From Oscillospiraceae bacterium (GTDB lineage Bacteria > Bacillota > Clostridia > Oscillospirales > Oscillospiraceae), in the NCBI GenBank assembly GCA_015067795.1, contig SVLU01000015.1, forward strand, positions 1 through 41,277: a stretch of 41,277 nucleotides of DNA, given 5' to 3'. The first letter of the stretch is position 1. Each line of letters opens with the position of its first letter. Below, piece by piece: positions 1-6,988 of this stretch. The translations under genes were made by a program, and so were the position numbers. Under the pieces are notes generated by a model. That model did no database searches and had not been told where the DNA came from. It saw only the letters and a list, made by a program, of their open reading frames with translations.

Positions 1-371
1 GTTTTTTCTTTTATCAGTCTATCACTGCAATCGTAAAATACGATAGTCTTGAACTATGCGAGGCAGACTACAAGGCTTATACAGACTCGCATCAGTTTTT
101 GACAGAGCCTGTTATTGACTACGATGGTTATTACCTTATTGCTGCACCTGAGTTTTATTACGAAGGAATCTTTTTTAAGGTTGTAACCGAAGGAGAAGAA
201 GATTATTTTCCTAAACAAATATACATGATTGGTATTGATAGAGAGAATTCTACACTGTACTACTTGTATCTTGATGACCATGATTTGGACTATATAGCAG
301 AAGAGGGTGCGCAAGACCTTGAGGGCGAGATGGGAGAGCAAATTGCATCGCAGTTTAATCTCGGCAAATGA
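1..371 (+). CDS. Hypothetical protein, 5' end outside the window
   Basis: The frame that ends at the TGA at 369-371 is open back to the first base, so the start lies upstream. About 122 residues are visible. The protein is acidic and rich in Tyr and Asp (for example APEFYYEG, LYLDDHDLDYIAEE) and shows no membrane segment or signal peptide in the visible part. I do not recognise the family. It is followed 26 bases later by a long repeat that also follows the next gene, so it looks like one unit of an accessory array. An immunity-protein-like role is possible from the size and acidity, but nothing in the sequence proves it. Confidence 0.6.
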   Translation, partial: FFFYQSITAIVKYDSLELCEADYKAYTDSHQFLTEPVIDYDGYYLIAAPEFYYEGIFFKVVTEGEEDYFPKQIYMIGIDRENSTLYYLYLDDHDLDYIAEEGAQDLEGEMGEQIASQFNLGK

Positions 372-397
372 AACATATTTAACAGACAGTCAAATCC

Positions 398-569
398 AAT
401 TTGACAAGCTGATTAGCATAGTTTCAGTCCTAAAAGAGAGTTTCACTTCCCGCTTAATAGTTTCATTTTTTGAGTGAAACCAAATGAAAGCTTTTGAAAC
501 CGTATCATTATTGTCAAAACACTTCAAATAAGCACGATGGTTTTGATACGAAATCATCGTGCTTTTTCT
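398..569 (+). repeat. 3' module copy 1 (direct repeat with terminator)
   Basis: This stretch matches 955-1125 at roughly 90% by eye over its first 130 bases. It contains several GTTTCA words followed by TGAAAC words. One pair forms an 8-bp stem, GTTTCACT (440-447) with AGTGAAAC (473-480). It ends with a terminator hairpin whose stem differs from copy 2 but whose loop keeps TTTGATAC. An upstream GTATCA (about 501-506) could pair with the loop TGATAC. Confidence 0.85.
532..567 (+). terminator. Rho-independent terminator in module copy 1
   Basis: GCACGATG (532-539) pairs with CATCGTGC (555-562). The stem extends inward through a G-T wobble and three further pairs, and five T residues follow. 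It would end transcription of the partial gene at 1-371. Confidence 0.8.
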
Positions 570-576
570 GTATTGG

Positions 577-605
577 TTGATATTTACACAGCAATTTGAT
601 ACAAT
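577..605 (+). promoter_or_regulatory. Sigma-A promoter for the DUF3784-like gene
   Basis: TTGATA (577-582), a 17-base spacer and TACAAT (600-605), 36 bases before the start codon at 641. It lies just after the terminator of module copy 1, so the next gene has its own promoter. Confidence 0.6.
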
Positions 606-640
606 CTATTCGACAAACTTGAATTTGTGGAGGCATCAAT

Positions 641-949
641 ATGTTAGTGTATTCCATTATTATGTTTCTGGTTGCAGCTCTGTTTACGGTATTGGGTATT
701 TCAATTTACAAGGGCAAAACCGATTTGATTCATGATTACCACCAAACAAAAGTCACAGATAAATCAGCCTACGGAAAAGCCTTTGGAAAAGCAATGCTTG
801 TTATCGCAACTGTAATGCTGCTCAGTGGCATTATAGGATTATTTGAAAATTTGCTTATACTTGCCGTTGCTATACTTATCATAGGCTTGGTGATTGGCAT
901 AGGCTGTATTGTTGCTGTACAAAGGAAGTACAATAAAGGAGTTTTCTAA
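641..949 (+). CDS. Small membrane protein, DUF3784-like
   Basis: A 102-residue protein with an N-terminal membrane segment (about residues 3-22), a short polar stretch containing GKTDLIHDYHQTKV, and two closely spaced membrane segments (about 50-68 and 70-93). This layout of one helix, a GK-x-D-L-I-x-x-Y loop and two helices is what I associate with DUF3784 proteins of Firmicutes, whose function is unknown. The start is supported by TGGAGG about 9 bases upstream and by the promoter at 577-605. It is followed six bases later by the second copy of the 3' module. The family assignment is from memory of the pattern. Confidence 0.7.
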   Translation: MLVYSIIMFLVAALFTVLGISIYKGKTDLIHDYHQTKVTDKSAYGKAFGKAMLVIATVMLLSGIIGLFENLLILAVAILIIGLVIGIGCIVAVQRKYNKGVF

Positions 950-954
950 ATTCT

Positions 955-1125
955 AATTTGACAAACAGATCAGCATAGTTTCAGTCCCAAAAGAGAGTTT
1001 CACTTCCCGCTTAATAGTTTCTTTTTTTGAGTGAAACCAAATGAAACTGTTTGAAACCGTATCATTATTATCAAAACAATTCAGAAAAAGACCGTAACTT
1101 TGATACCATAGTTACGGTCTTTTTC
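955..1125 (+). repeat. 3' module copy 2 (direct repeat with terminator)
   Basis: Near-copy of 398-569. The 8-bp pair GTTTCACT (997-1004) with AGTGAAAC (1030-1037) is kept exactly. The terminal hairpin keeps its position and its TTTGATAC loop, but the stem has a different sequence that is again perfectly self-complementary, which is a covariation-like pattern. It begins six bases after the stop of the DUF3784-like gene. Confidence 0.85.
1086..1125 (+). terminator. Rho-independent terminator in module copy 2
   Basis: GACCGTAACT (1091-1100) pairs with AGTTACGGTC (1111-1120). Flanking A and T runs extend the stem, and the T run provides the tract on the plus strand. The loop holds TTGATAC. Confidence 0.85.
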
Positions 1126-1128
1126 AAC

Positions 1129-1321
1129 GAAATAAATCCCTTGCGGGATTTGTGAAATACGCTTCGCGTGTGAAATATTGCTTCGCGATGTGAAATGCCT
1201 GCGGGCGTGAGTGGATTTATTTCATTTCACTTGATGCGAAAGCATCAAATTTCACAATTCACAAAGTGAATTATTTCACATTTTGCCGCCAAGGCAAAAT
1301 ATTTCATAATCCGCAGGAGCG
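1129..1321 (+). repeat. Hairpin ladder with GTGAAAT / ATTTCAC spacers
   Basis: Short hairpins alternate with a 7-base spacer. The left half has GTGAAAT at 1152-1158, 1170-1176 and 1190-1196, plus a degenerate CGAAAT at 1129-1134. The right half has its complement ATTTCA(C/T) near 1224-1230, 1249-1254, 1274-1279 and 1301-1306. Hairpins between spacers include AAATCC/GGATTT (1135-1151), ACGC/GCGT (1159-1169), TTGATGC-GAAA-GCATCAA (1231-1248), AATTCAC/GTGAATT (1256-1272) and ATTTTGCC/GGCAAAAT (1280-1300). Left and right spacers can pair with each other, so the whole block could fold into one branched structure. It ends at the ribosome binding site of the stub gene at 1322. Confidence 0.85.
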
Positions 1322-1456
1322 ATGATTATGAAGGAAAACAAACTCGTTGATTTATCCATGGATTTTGCCATTAAAATAATCAAACTCCGCGAAACAATCA
1401 AGGGTCATTATTCCATTGTGAATCAACCGGAATACCGTATTTTTGTTTTTGGTTAA
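1322..1456 (+). pseudogene. Truncated four-helix-bundle (S23/IVS-like) protein gene
   Basis: The 44-codon frame encodes MKENKLVDLSMDFAIKI and KGHYSIVNQ. I recognise these as the start of the four-helix-bundle family related to the proteins of 23S rRNA intervening sequences. Family members normally continue for about 120 residues with a conserved GTSIGANI-type segment. Here the match stops after about 35 residues, and nine unrelated codons lead to TAA (1454-1456). AGGAG at 1315-1319 precedes ATG 1322, with a second ATG at 1328. CATAATC (1305-1311) and GATTATG (1324-1330) could pair and enclose the ribosome binding site. The frame is most likely a 3'-truncated remnant. Confidence 0.6.
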
Positions 1457-1540
1457 ACCTAAATGAAACCGTCTTTTGTCAACATATTTCAAAAAATTCC
1501 GAAAACCTGCACTTTACACAGGCTTTCGGAACTTTTTATT
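1452..1540 (+). repeat. Possible diverged third copy of the 3' module
   Basis: After the stub gene the words TAAACC, AAATGAAAC, TTTTGTCAA and TTTCAAA occur in the same order as in the two clear copies and again lead to a terminator hairpin. The loop TGATAC word is absent. The similarity is short and could be chance. Confidence 0.35.
1497..1537. terminator. Bidirectional terminator
   Basis: TTCCGAAA (1497-1504) pairs with TTTCGGAA (1524-1531), with an inner CCTG/CAGG pair. A T-rich tract follows on the plus strand, and an A run upstream gives a T tract on the minus strand. It can end the plus-strand array and the minus-strand symporter gene. Confidence 0.8.
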
Positions 1541-1644
1541 CTTAATCGTTTTTGAATTGTTGGCTAAAATTAATGCAATTACCAATGCCCGCAGAGCATC
1601 AACAATGCTCTGCTCCAGCTACTGACACAGAGCTTTTAGCAAGA

Positions 1645-2835
1645 TCAGAGATCGACAGACTCGATCTTTTCTTCCTTAATTCCGTGCTTCTTAGCAAAGC
1701 CTGTAAGCATAAGTGTAAGAGCACCGTCACCGGTAACGTTACATGCAGTACCGAAGGAATCCTGCAGAGCGAAGATGGTGAGCATAAGGCCTGTGCCTGT
1801 GTTATCAAATCCGAGAACAGAAATGATAAGGCCGAGGGATGCCATAACTGTGCCGCCAGGAACACCTGGTGCACCAATAGCAAAAACACCGAGAAGCAGG
1901 CAGAACAGAACCATAGAACCGATGCTTGGAAGTGTGCCGTAAAGGATCTTGGAAACGACCATTACGAAGAATACTTCTGTCAGAACGGAACCGCAGAGAT
2001 GGATATTGGCAAAAAGCGGAATACCAAAGTCTACCATATCAGAACGCAGAGTCTTGCTCTTCTTTGCACATTCAAGAGAAACAGAAAGGGTAGCGGCAGA
2101 GCTCATTGTACCAACAGCTGTTATGTAAGCCGGACCGTAATGTCTGAGTACATCCAGGGGATTTGTCTTGGAGTATGCTCCGCCCAGGAGGTACAGAACT
2201 GCAAGCCAAATGAAGTGACCGACCATAACGATAAGGATAACCTTAACGAATACAGGGAACTGACCTGTGATTGTGCCGTCATAAGCAAGTCCTGCAAATG
2301 TGGATGCAATGAAGAAAGGCAGAATTGGGATAACTACCTTTGTAACGATCTGAAGAACGATTCTCTGGAACTCGTCAAGAACATTGATGATTGTCTTTGC
2401 CTTTGTCCAGACAGCAGCAAGACCAAGCAGAACAGAAAGCACGAGAGCGCTCATAACAGGCATGATCTGTGGGATATCCAGCTGGAATGCAACTTCAGGA
2501 AGATCTTTAAGGCTGTCAACATTGCTTACAATGTTCATACCCGGGATGAGTGCGTAGCCTGCACCCATGGAAAGCAGTGCTGCACAAATGGAAGAAACAT
2601 ATGCGAGAACGAGGGCAACTGCCAGCATACGGGATGCGCTTGATCCCAACTTGGTGATTGATGGTGCGATGAAGCCAATAACGATCAGCGGAACGCAGAA
2701 TGTTATAAGCTGACCCATGATGTACTTCAATGTTACGACAACTGTCATAACGCCTTCTGTTGCCAACAGACCGACAACGATACCGACGATCAGACCAAGC
2801 AACAGCTTTACCGGAAGGCTTTTGAGAATTTTCAT
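1645..2835 (-). CDS. Dicarboxylate/amino acid:cation symporter (DAACS/SDF family), probably neutral amino acids
   Basis: A 396-residue polytopic membrane protein of the glutamate-transporter-fold SDF family. It shows the serine-rich TMSSAATLS, the hairpin-2 motif GAPGVPGG, and the last-helix motif DSFGTACNVTGD, whose N and final D correspond to cation and substrate ligands in GltPh. The arginine that binds the side-chain carboxylate in acidic amino acid transporters (DMGRT in GltPh) is glycine here (DSFGT). A neutral substrate is therefore inferred, with cysteine or serine likely given the desulfidase gene 51 bases upstream in the same direction. I chose ATG at 2835 because AGGAGG (2842-2847) sits just before it. 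An earlier in-frame ATG at 2850 would place that Shine-Dalgarno inside the gene. Confidence 0.85.
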   Translation of the reverse strand: MKILKSLPVKLLLGLIVGIVVGLLATEGVMTVVVTLKYIMGQLITFCVPLIVIGFIAPSITKLGSSASRMLAVALVLAYVSSICAALLSMGAGYALIPGMNIVSNVDSLKDLPEVAFQLDIPQIMPVMSALVLSVLLGLAAVWTKAKTIINVLDEFQRIVLQIVTKVVIPILPFFIASTFAGLAYDGTITGQFPVFVKVILIVMVGHFIWLAVLYLLGGAYSKTNPLDVLRHYGPAYITAVGTMSSAATLSVSLECAKKSKTLRSDMVDFGIPLFANIHLCGSVLTEVFFVMVVSKILYGTLPSIGSMVLFCLLLGVFAIGAPGVPGGTVMASLGLIISVLGFDNTGTGLMLTIFALQDSFGTACNVTGDGALTLMLTGFAKKHGIKEEKIESVDL

Positions 2836-2886
2836 AATATTCCTCCTCATTTTTTAGAATGTTCCATAAAGTTTATCAATTACCAA

Positions 2887-4182
2887 TCAATCGAAAATCG
2901 GTTGATTAGTCATGATACGAATAATTTCCTTATCGGTCTCCTTCATACCCAGGCGGCCGAGACGACCGATATTTTCGATGGTGGCTTCAACACCCTTTGT
3001 TACAATGCCTTCACCGCCATAGAACTGCTGACCACTGCGATACATATTGTAGCCCAGCAGACCTGTATCAACAGCAACAGCGATTTTTGCCGCACAGGAC
3101 GGCTTGGCACCATCGCAGATCATACCGGATGCTGTTGCGAGTGAATTTACCAACGTGTGTGCAATCTCTTCAAAACCGCCGCCGTTTAGATAGGCTATCG
3201 CAGCTCCTGCACCGCAGCCGGCACTTACAGCACCGCAATAGGCACTGAGTCTGCCGATGCCGGTTTTTAAATGTATAGTAAGCAGATCGCTGAGGGTTAC
3301 GGCACGCACCATAGTGTCATGATCCACACCCAACTCTTTTGCGTATTCTATAACAGGAACGGATGCTGTGATCCCCTGATTACCGCTTCCGGAAACAATA
3401 ATTACCGGCATTTCACATCCGCTCATACGAGCATCCGATCCGGCGGCCGCCATATAGCGGGCACGGATTTTTATATCATCACCATAATTATCACGGAGAA
3501 CCTTACCGATATTGGCACCCCAATCGTTTTCCATACCTTCCCGGGCGATGGAATAATTGTAATCTATCTGACGTTCAATAAGTTCACGGACATCTTCTAT
3601 ATCCATTGTATTTACGAAGTCAACAATACCATCAACCGACATACAGCCTCTGTCTGTAAGTCCGTCCGTGCTGTCGCCGGAAACCACGGTACCTGCCTTA
3701 AGAAGGACTTCGCCGTTTTTTTCTACCAACACTATATTTGTATGGTAATCTGCAATACGCAGACGTACATTGTTATCACCCTTGTGAAGAGTGATGATAA
3801 TATCGAAAATAGCGTCTCCTTCAGCCGGCAGAACCTTTATGTCACATTCTGCAAGATAGTTTCTTATCTCAGTTTTCTGTTCATCGGTGACCTCTGAAAT
3901 AACTTCAAGAATTTTTTCCGCTTTTCCGGCAACTATACCGGCAGCAGCGGCAGCTTCAATACCTTTGAGTCCGCCTGTGTTTGGAACAACAACACTTTTA
4001 ACATTCTTGATGATATTTCCGCTGGCCTCCACAAGCACTTTTTCAGGCATAGTTCCCAAAATCTCGCGTGCCTTTGCAGCTCCATACGCAATAGCAATGG
4101 GCTCTGTGCAACCCATAGCAGGTACAAGTTCTTCTCGCAGGATCTGTACAAAATTGTGATATCTCAAATCTGTCTTATCCAT
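2887..4182 (-). CDS. cyuA: L-cysteine desulfidase family protein (CyuA/YhaM-like)
   Basis: A 431-residue cytosolic enzyme of the serine dehydratase alpha-like/L-cysteine desulfidase family, which splits L-cysteine to pyruvate, ammonia and sulfide using a 4Fe-4S cluster. Family motifs are PAMGCTEPIAIAYGAAKA near the N terminus, SGSGNQGITASVPV in the middle, then YCGAVSAGCGAGAA and MICDGAKPSCAAKIA. The cysteines in GCTEP, MICDG and KPSC are candidate cluster ligands. GGAGG (4187-4191) sets the start at 4182 rather than an upstream in-frame ATG at 4233. It is the first gene of a two-gene unit with the symporter and has its own promoter at 4295-4323. UPF0597 is an older name for the same family. 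Confidence 0.88.
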   Translation of the reverse strand: MDKTDLRYHNFVQILREELVPAMGCTEPIAIAYGAAKAREILGTMPEKVLVEASGNIIKNVKSVVVPNTGGLKGIEAAAAAGIVAGKAEKILEVISEVTDEQKTEIRNYLAECDIKVLPAEGDAIFDIIITLHKGDNNVRLRIADYHTNIVLVEKNGEVLLKAGTVVSGDSTDGLTDRGCMSVDGIVDFVNTMDIEDVRELIERQIDYNYSIAREGMENDWGANIGKVLRDNYGDDIKIRARYMAAAGSDARMSGCEMPVIIVSGSGNQGITASVPVIEYAKELGVDHDTMVRAVTLSDLLTIHLKTGIGRLSAYCGAVSAGCGAGAAIAYLNGGGFEEIAHTLVNSLATASGMICDGAKPSCAAKIAVAVDTGLLGYNMYRSGQQFYGGEGIVTKGVEATIENIGRLGRLGMKETDKEIIRIMTNQPIFD

Positions 4183-4294
4183 AAAACCTCCACCGTAACA
4201 TTTGCTTACCGGTATTCTTGCCGTCTTTAACAAATTCTATTGCCTTTTGGTCAAATAGACAAAAACACGCTTCTTTCATGCTTTTCTATTGAGT

Positions 4295-4323
4295 ATAATA
4301 TCTTTTTTTTGTTCCTGTGTCAA
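4295..4323 (-). promoter_or_regulatory. Sigma-A promoter of the cysteine desulfidase operon
   Basis: Read on the minus strand: TTGACA (4323-4318), 17 bases, TATTAT (4300-4295). It is about 113 bases upstream of the desulfidase start, leaving a leader of roughly 105 bases in which I see no recognised riboswitch. Confidence 0.75.
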
Positions 4324-4368
4324 TCGTGAAAGACTATTTAAATAAAGATTTTTAATGCTTTTTCCTTA

Positions 4369-4998
4369 TTATCTGATTTTTATTAAAAGCAGTTTTCCGC
4401 TTTCAACAGATACAACAGCTTTTTTGCCGGGAATAACCTCATTACTTATGCCATACTGGTACTCGCAGGAAATATCCGCATCTGTTAGCGGATACTTTGC
4501 TCCTGTAACGGTGATGCCTTTGGCACAGCCGCTGATGTTCAGGAGGGAGAAAAAAGGATATCTGTCACTGACGGAAACCGGCTTGTGGGAAACGATCTCC
4601 ATTTCGGAATAATCGTCGATAATGCGGCCTTTCTTTCCCAGAGAATCAAGGTACAGCAGTATCGACACATTGCCGAGGGTATGGTCAAGTCTTCCACCTA
4701 CAACTCCGATCAAAAGAAAATCATCAAAGCCCCTTTTTACCGCTTCTTTTACGGCAAACACAGTATCGGTATCGTCCTTTTCACAGGGCAGCACAATGGT
4801 TTCCACATCAATATGGGGATTTTCGCAGGAGTCGAAATCACCAACGATCAAGCTTGGCTTCACCTGAAGTTCAGCCAGATGTTTCAGGCCGCTGTCGCAG
4901 AATACAATAAAATCATCTTCACGGAGCCTACTGCGGATATAACTGTAATTATTGATATCCGCACCGCCCACAATTACACAACGTTTATTTTCCTGCAT
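4369..4998 (-). CDS. thiN: Thiamine pyrophosphokinase
   Basis: A 209-residue cytosolic enzyme that converts thiamine to thiamine pyrophosphate. Recognised from VGGADI, VGDFDS, DDTDT and GGRLDHTLGN, the conserved Asp-rich nucleotide/thiamine site of bacterial ThiN, and from its normal length for the family. GGAG about 8 bases before ATG 4998 supports this start. The start lies inside the end of cytX (14-base overlap), indicating translational coupling. It is the last gene of the thiamine salvage operon and completes it by giving a route from imported thiamine straight to the cofactor. Confidence 0.93.
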   Translation of the reverse strand: MQENKRCVIVGGADINNYSYIRSRLREDDFIVFCDSGLKHLAELQVKPSLIVGDFDSCENPHIDVETIVLPCEKDDTDTVFAVKEAVKRGFDDFLLIGVVGGRLDHTLGNVSILLYLDSLGKKGRIIDDYSEMEIVSHKPVSVSDRYPFFSLLNISGCAKGITVTGAKYPLTDADISCEYQYGISNEVIPGKKAVVSVESGKLLLIKIR

Positions 4999-6160
4999 AT
5001 CTGTCTCCAAGCTTGCTTGCAATAACACAGAGTGTCATCGTAATAACCATATCGGGTAAGGTGTTTCCTGTCACAATGTCAACGGTCATCAGTAGTCGAT
5101 ATACAATGAAGCCGACAATCCAGATTGCCAGATTCCGAATATTGAATGTACTGTTTTCAGTGTTCTGTTTCAGAATAAAGAAGTCAGCAATCTGAATGGC
5201 AATCATCGGTGCAAACACAGAACCGATAAAGTACAGGAAATCGGTAATATCTGCAAGGGGCAGAAAAATCGCACCGGTTGTTCCGATGACGGTAACTGCC
5301 ACGGCAAACCATGTTCCTTTTATTTTGCCGGACAGTGATTCGCTGGAAATACCGGCGGAATAGGCGTCAAGGAAGGTGGTCGTAACGGTGGAGAACACGA
5401 TGATCAGAAGTCCTGCAATGCCAAGGCCGGCCTTCATCATGATTTGTGCAATATCAGATTCACCGGTAAAGATAGCGGCACCCATACCGATCACATACAT
5501 CCAACAGCTCGCAACACCGTATGTAACTACGCTGACCGCAGTGGCTTTGACAGGTTTCCGTGCTTCTCTGGTATAATCACTTATCAGCGGCAACCATGAT
5601 AACGGCATAGCTACGGAAAGCTCCACGGCAGCACCGAATGTCATCCCTTCACCTCCGACATTCAAAATATTGCCTTTTCCGAAAATTACAAAGCTGAGAA
5701 TGATTGTCAGTACAAACAACGCACCCATTGCAATGGTGTTTACTTTACCGAGATTTTTAATACCAATTATGATCCAAAGAACAATCAAAGCACCGATCAC
5801 GATGCACCAGATCCAGCTTCCGATATCTAAAATACCGTTAACTGCAAGTGCACCGTCATAGATCATAATGGCAGTCCAGCCCACGAGCTGAACGATGTTC
5901 AGCATAGAGAACAGCAAAGCGCCTTTTCTGCCAAAGCTCATCTTAGTAGTTTCCATTGCACTTTTTCGTACCTTACCGCCAATCAGTCCGGCAAAAAACA
6001 GCATAGCACAACCAATAACATGGCCGATTAATATGGCAAACAAGCCTTTTGTGAAGCCAAGTGGTGCAAAATATGTGCCGGTCAGGATTTCGGCAATGGA
6101 AACGGCAGCACCAAACCAGATAAGACCGTTCTCAAAAACAGATGTGCGTCTTTCTTCCAT
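4985..6160 (-). CDS. cytX: Hydroxymethylpyrimidine transporter (NCS1 family)
   Basis: A 391-residue polytopic membrane protein (about 12 hydrophobic segments) of the nucleobase:cation symporter-1 family. It resembles CytX, the putative hydroxymethylpyrimidine importer found in TPP-regulated operons. Visible family features are ENGLIWFGAAVSIAEILTGT at the N terminus, the G-rich first helices, and the stretch around LSWLPLISDYTREARKP. ATG 6160 is preceded by an AAGGGGGC sequence and starts one base after the thiD stop, so upstream in-frame starts are unlikely. Its place between thiD and thiN in a riboswitch-controlled operon supports pyrimidine rather than cytosine as substrate. Confidence 0.88.
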   Translation of the reverse strand: MEERRTSVFENGLIWFGAAVSIAEILTGTYFAPLGFTKGLFAILIGHVIGCAMLFFAGLIGGKVRKSAMETTKMSFGRKGALLFSMLNIVQLVGWTAIMIYDGALAVNGILDIGSWIWCIVIGALIVLWIIIGIKNLGKVNTIAMGALFVLTIILSFVIFGKGNILNVGGEGMTFGAAVELSVAMPLSWLPLISDYTREARKPVKATAVSVVTYGVASCWMYVIGMGAAIFTGESDIAQIMMKAGLGIAGLLIIVFSTVTTTFLDAYSAGISSESLSGKIKGTWFAVAVTVIGTTGAIFLPLADITDFLYFIGSVFAPMIAIQIADFFILKQNTENSTFNIRNLAIWIVGFIVYRLLMTVDIVTGNTLPDMVITMTLCVIASKLGDRYAGK

Positions 6161-6161
6161 T

Positions 6162-6974
6162 TCACTTTGCCCCCTTTGCGTATTTCCCCTGAAGATCAAA
6201 TGCGTGGTTCATCGGGCCTGAGCCTTTTCCCAAATCAAGCATAGCCGCCAAAGCACCGGAGATATAATCCTTTGCTTTCCGAACAGACTCCGCAAGAGTA
6301 AAGCCCTTGGCAAGATTGGACGCAATGGCACTTGAGAGCGTACAGCCTGTACCGTGAGTGTTGGGGTTGTTGATGCGTTTACCCTTAAACCAAATCAGTT
6401 CTCTGTCGGCGTATAAGAGGTCGTTGGCATCACTTACACTGTGACCTCCCTTGAGAAGAACGGAACAATGATAGCTGTTTCCGATTTGCCTTGCCGCAGT
6501 TATCATATCCTCTTTTGTTTCTATGGTCAATCCTGAAAGAATTTGTGCCTCGGGGATGTTTGGAGTCACAAGAGTTGCAATAGGCAGGAGCTCATCAATT
6601 AGTGTCTGCACCGCATCGTTCTTCATCAGAGCAGAGCCTGAGGTTGCCACCATTACCGGGTCAACAACCACATTCCCGGCATTGTAATATCTCAATCTGT
6701 CTGCTGTTACGCTGATCAGCTCACGAGAAGATACCATACCGATCTTTACGGCATCGGGATAGATATCCTCAAAAACCGCATCAATTTGCTGCTTCAGGAA
6801 CTCAGGTGTTGATTCCTGAATTGCTCTTACGCCGGTTGTGTTTTGTGCTGTGAGGGCGGTAATCGCACTCATGGCATAAACACCGTTCATGGTCATTGTT
6901 TTAATATCGGCCTGAATACCGGCACCTCCGCAGGAGTCGCTTCCTGCGATAGATAGTGCTGTTTTCATTTTCAT
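6162..6974 (-). CDS. thiD: Hydroxymethylpyrimidine/phosphomethylpyrimidine kinase
   Basis: A 270-residue ribokinase-fold enzyme that phosphorylates hydroxymethylpyrimidine twice to give HMP-PP. Motifs: IAGSDSCGGAGIQADIKT near the N terminus (substrate site), VVDPVMVATSG in the middle, and NTHGTGCTLSSAIA with the anion-hole/catalytic loop near the C terminus. The start at 6974 is chosen because GGGGGC lies seven bases upstream. ATG 6968 is a close alternative, and the longer in-frame extension to 7034 overlaps thiE without a ribosome binding site. It works on pyrimidine delivered by cytX and supplies ThiE. Confidence 0.94.
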   Translation of the reverse strand: MKMKTALSIAGSDSCGGAGIQADIKTMTMNGVYAMSAITALTAQNTTGVRAIQESTPEFLKQQIDAVFEDIYPDAVKIGMVSSRELISVTADRLRYYNAGNVVVDPVMVATSGSALMKNDAVQTLIDELLPIATLVTPNIPEAQILSGLTIETKEDMITAARQIGNSYHCSVLLKGGHSVSDANDLLYADRELIWFKGKRINNPNTHGTGCTLSSAIASNLAKGFTLAESVRKAKDYISGALAAMLDLGKGSGPMNHAFDLQGKYAKGAK

Positions 6975-6988
6975 AAAAATTGCCCCCT

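Noticed and set aside
1129-1310. CRISPR array
   Set aside because: The repeated 7-base words are too short, change orientation halfway and are separated by self-complementary hairpins, not unique spacers. No cas gene is present.
1552-2643. Plus-strand open frame of 363 codons opposite the symporter gene
   Set aside because: Its translation is Cys- and Lys-rich nonsense, while the minus strand encodes a clear SDF symporter with family motifs.
2836-2850. ATG 2850 as the symporter start
   Set aside because: The codons from 2847 to 2842 spell AGGAGG, the ribosome binding site for ATG 2835.
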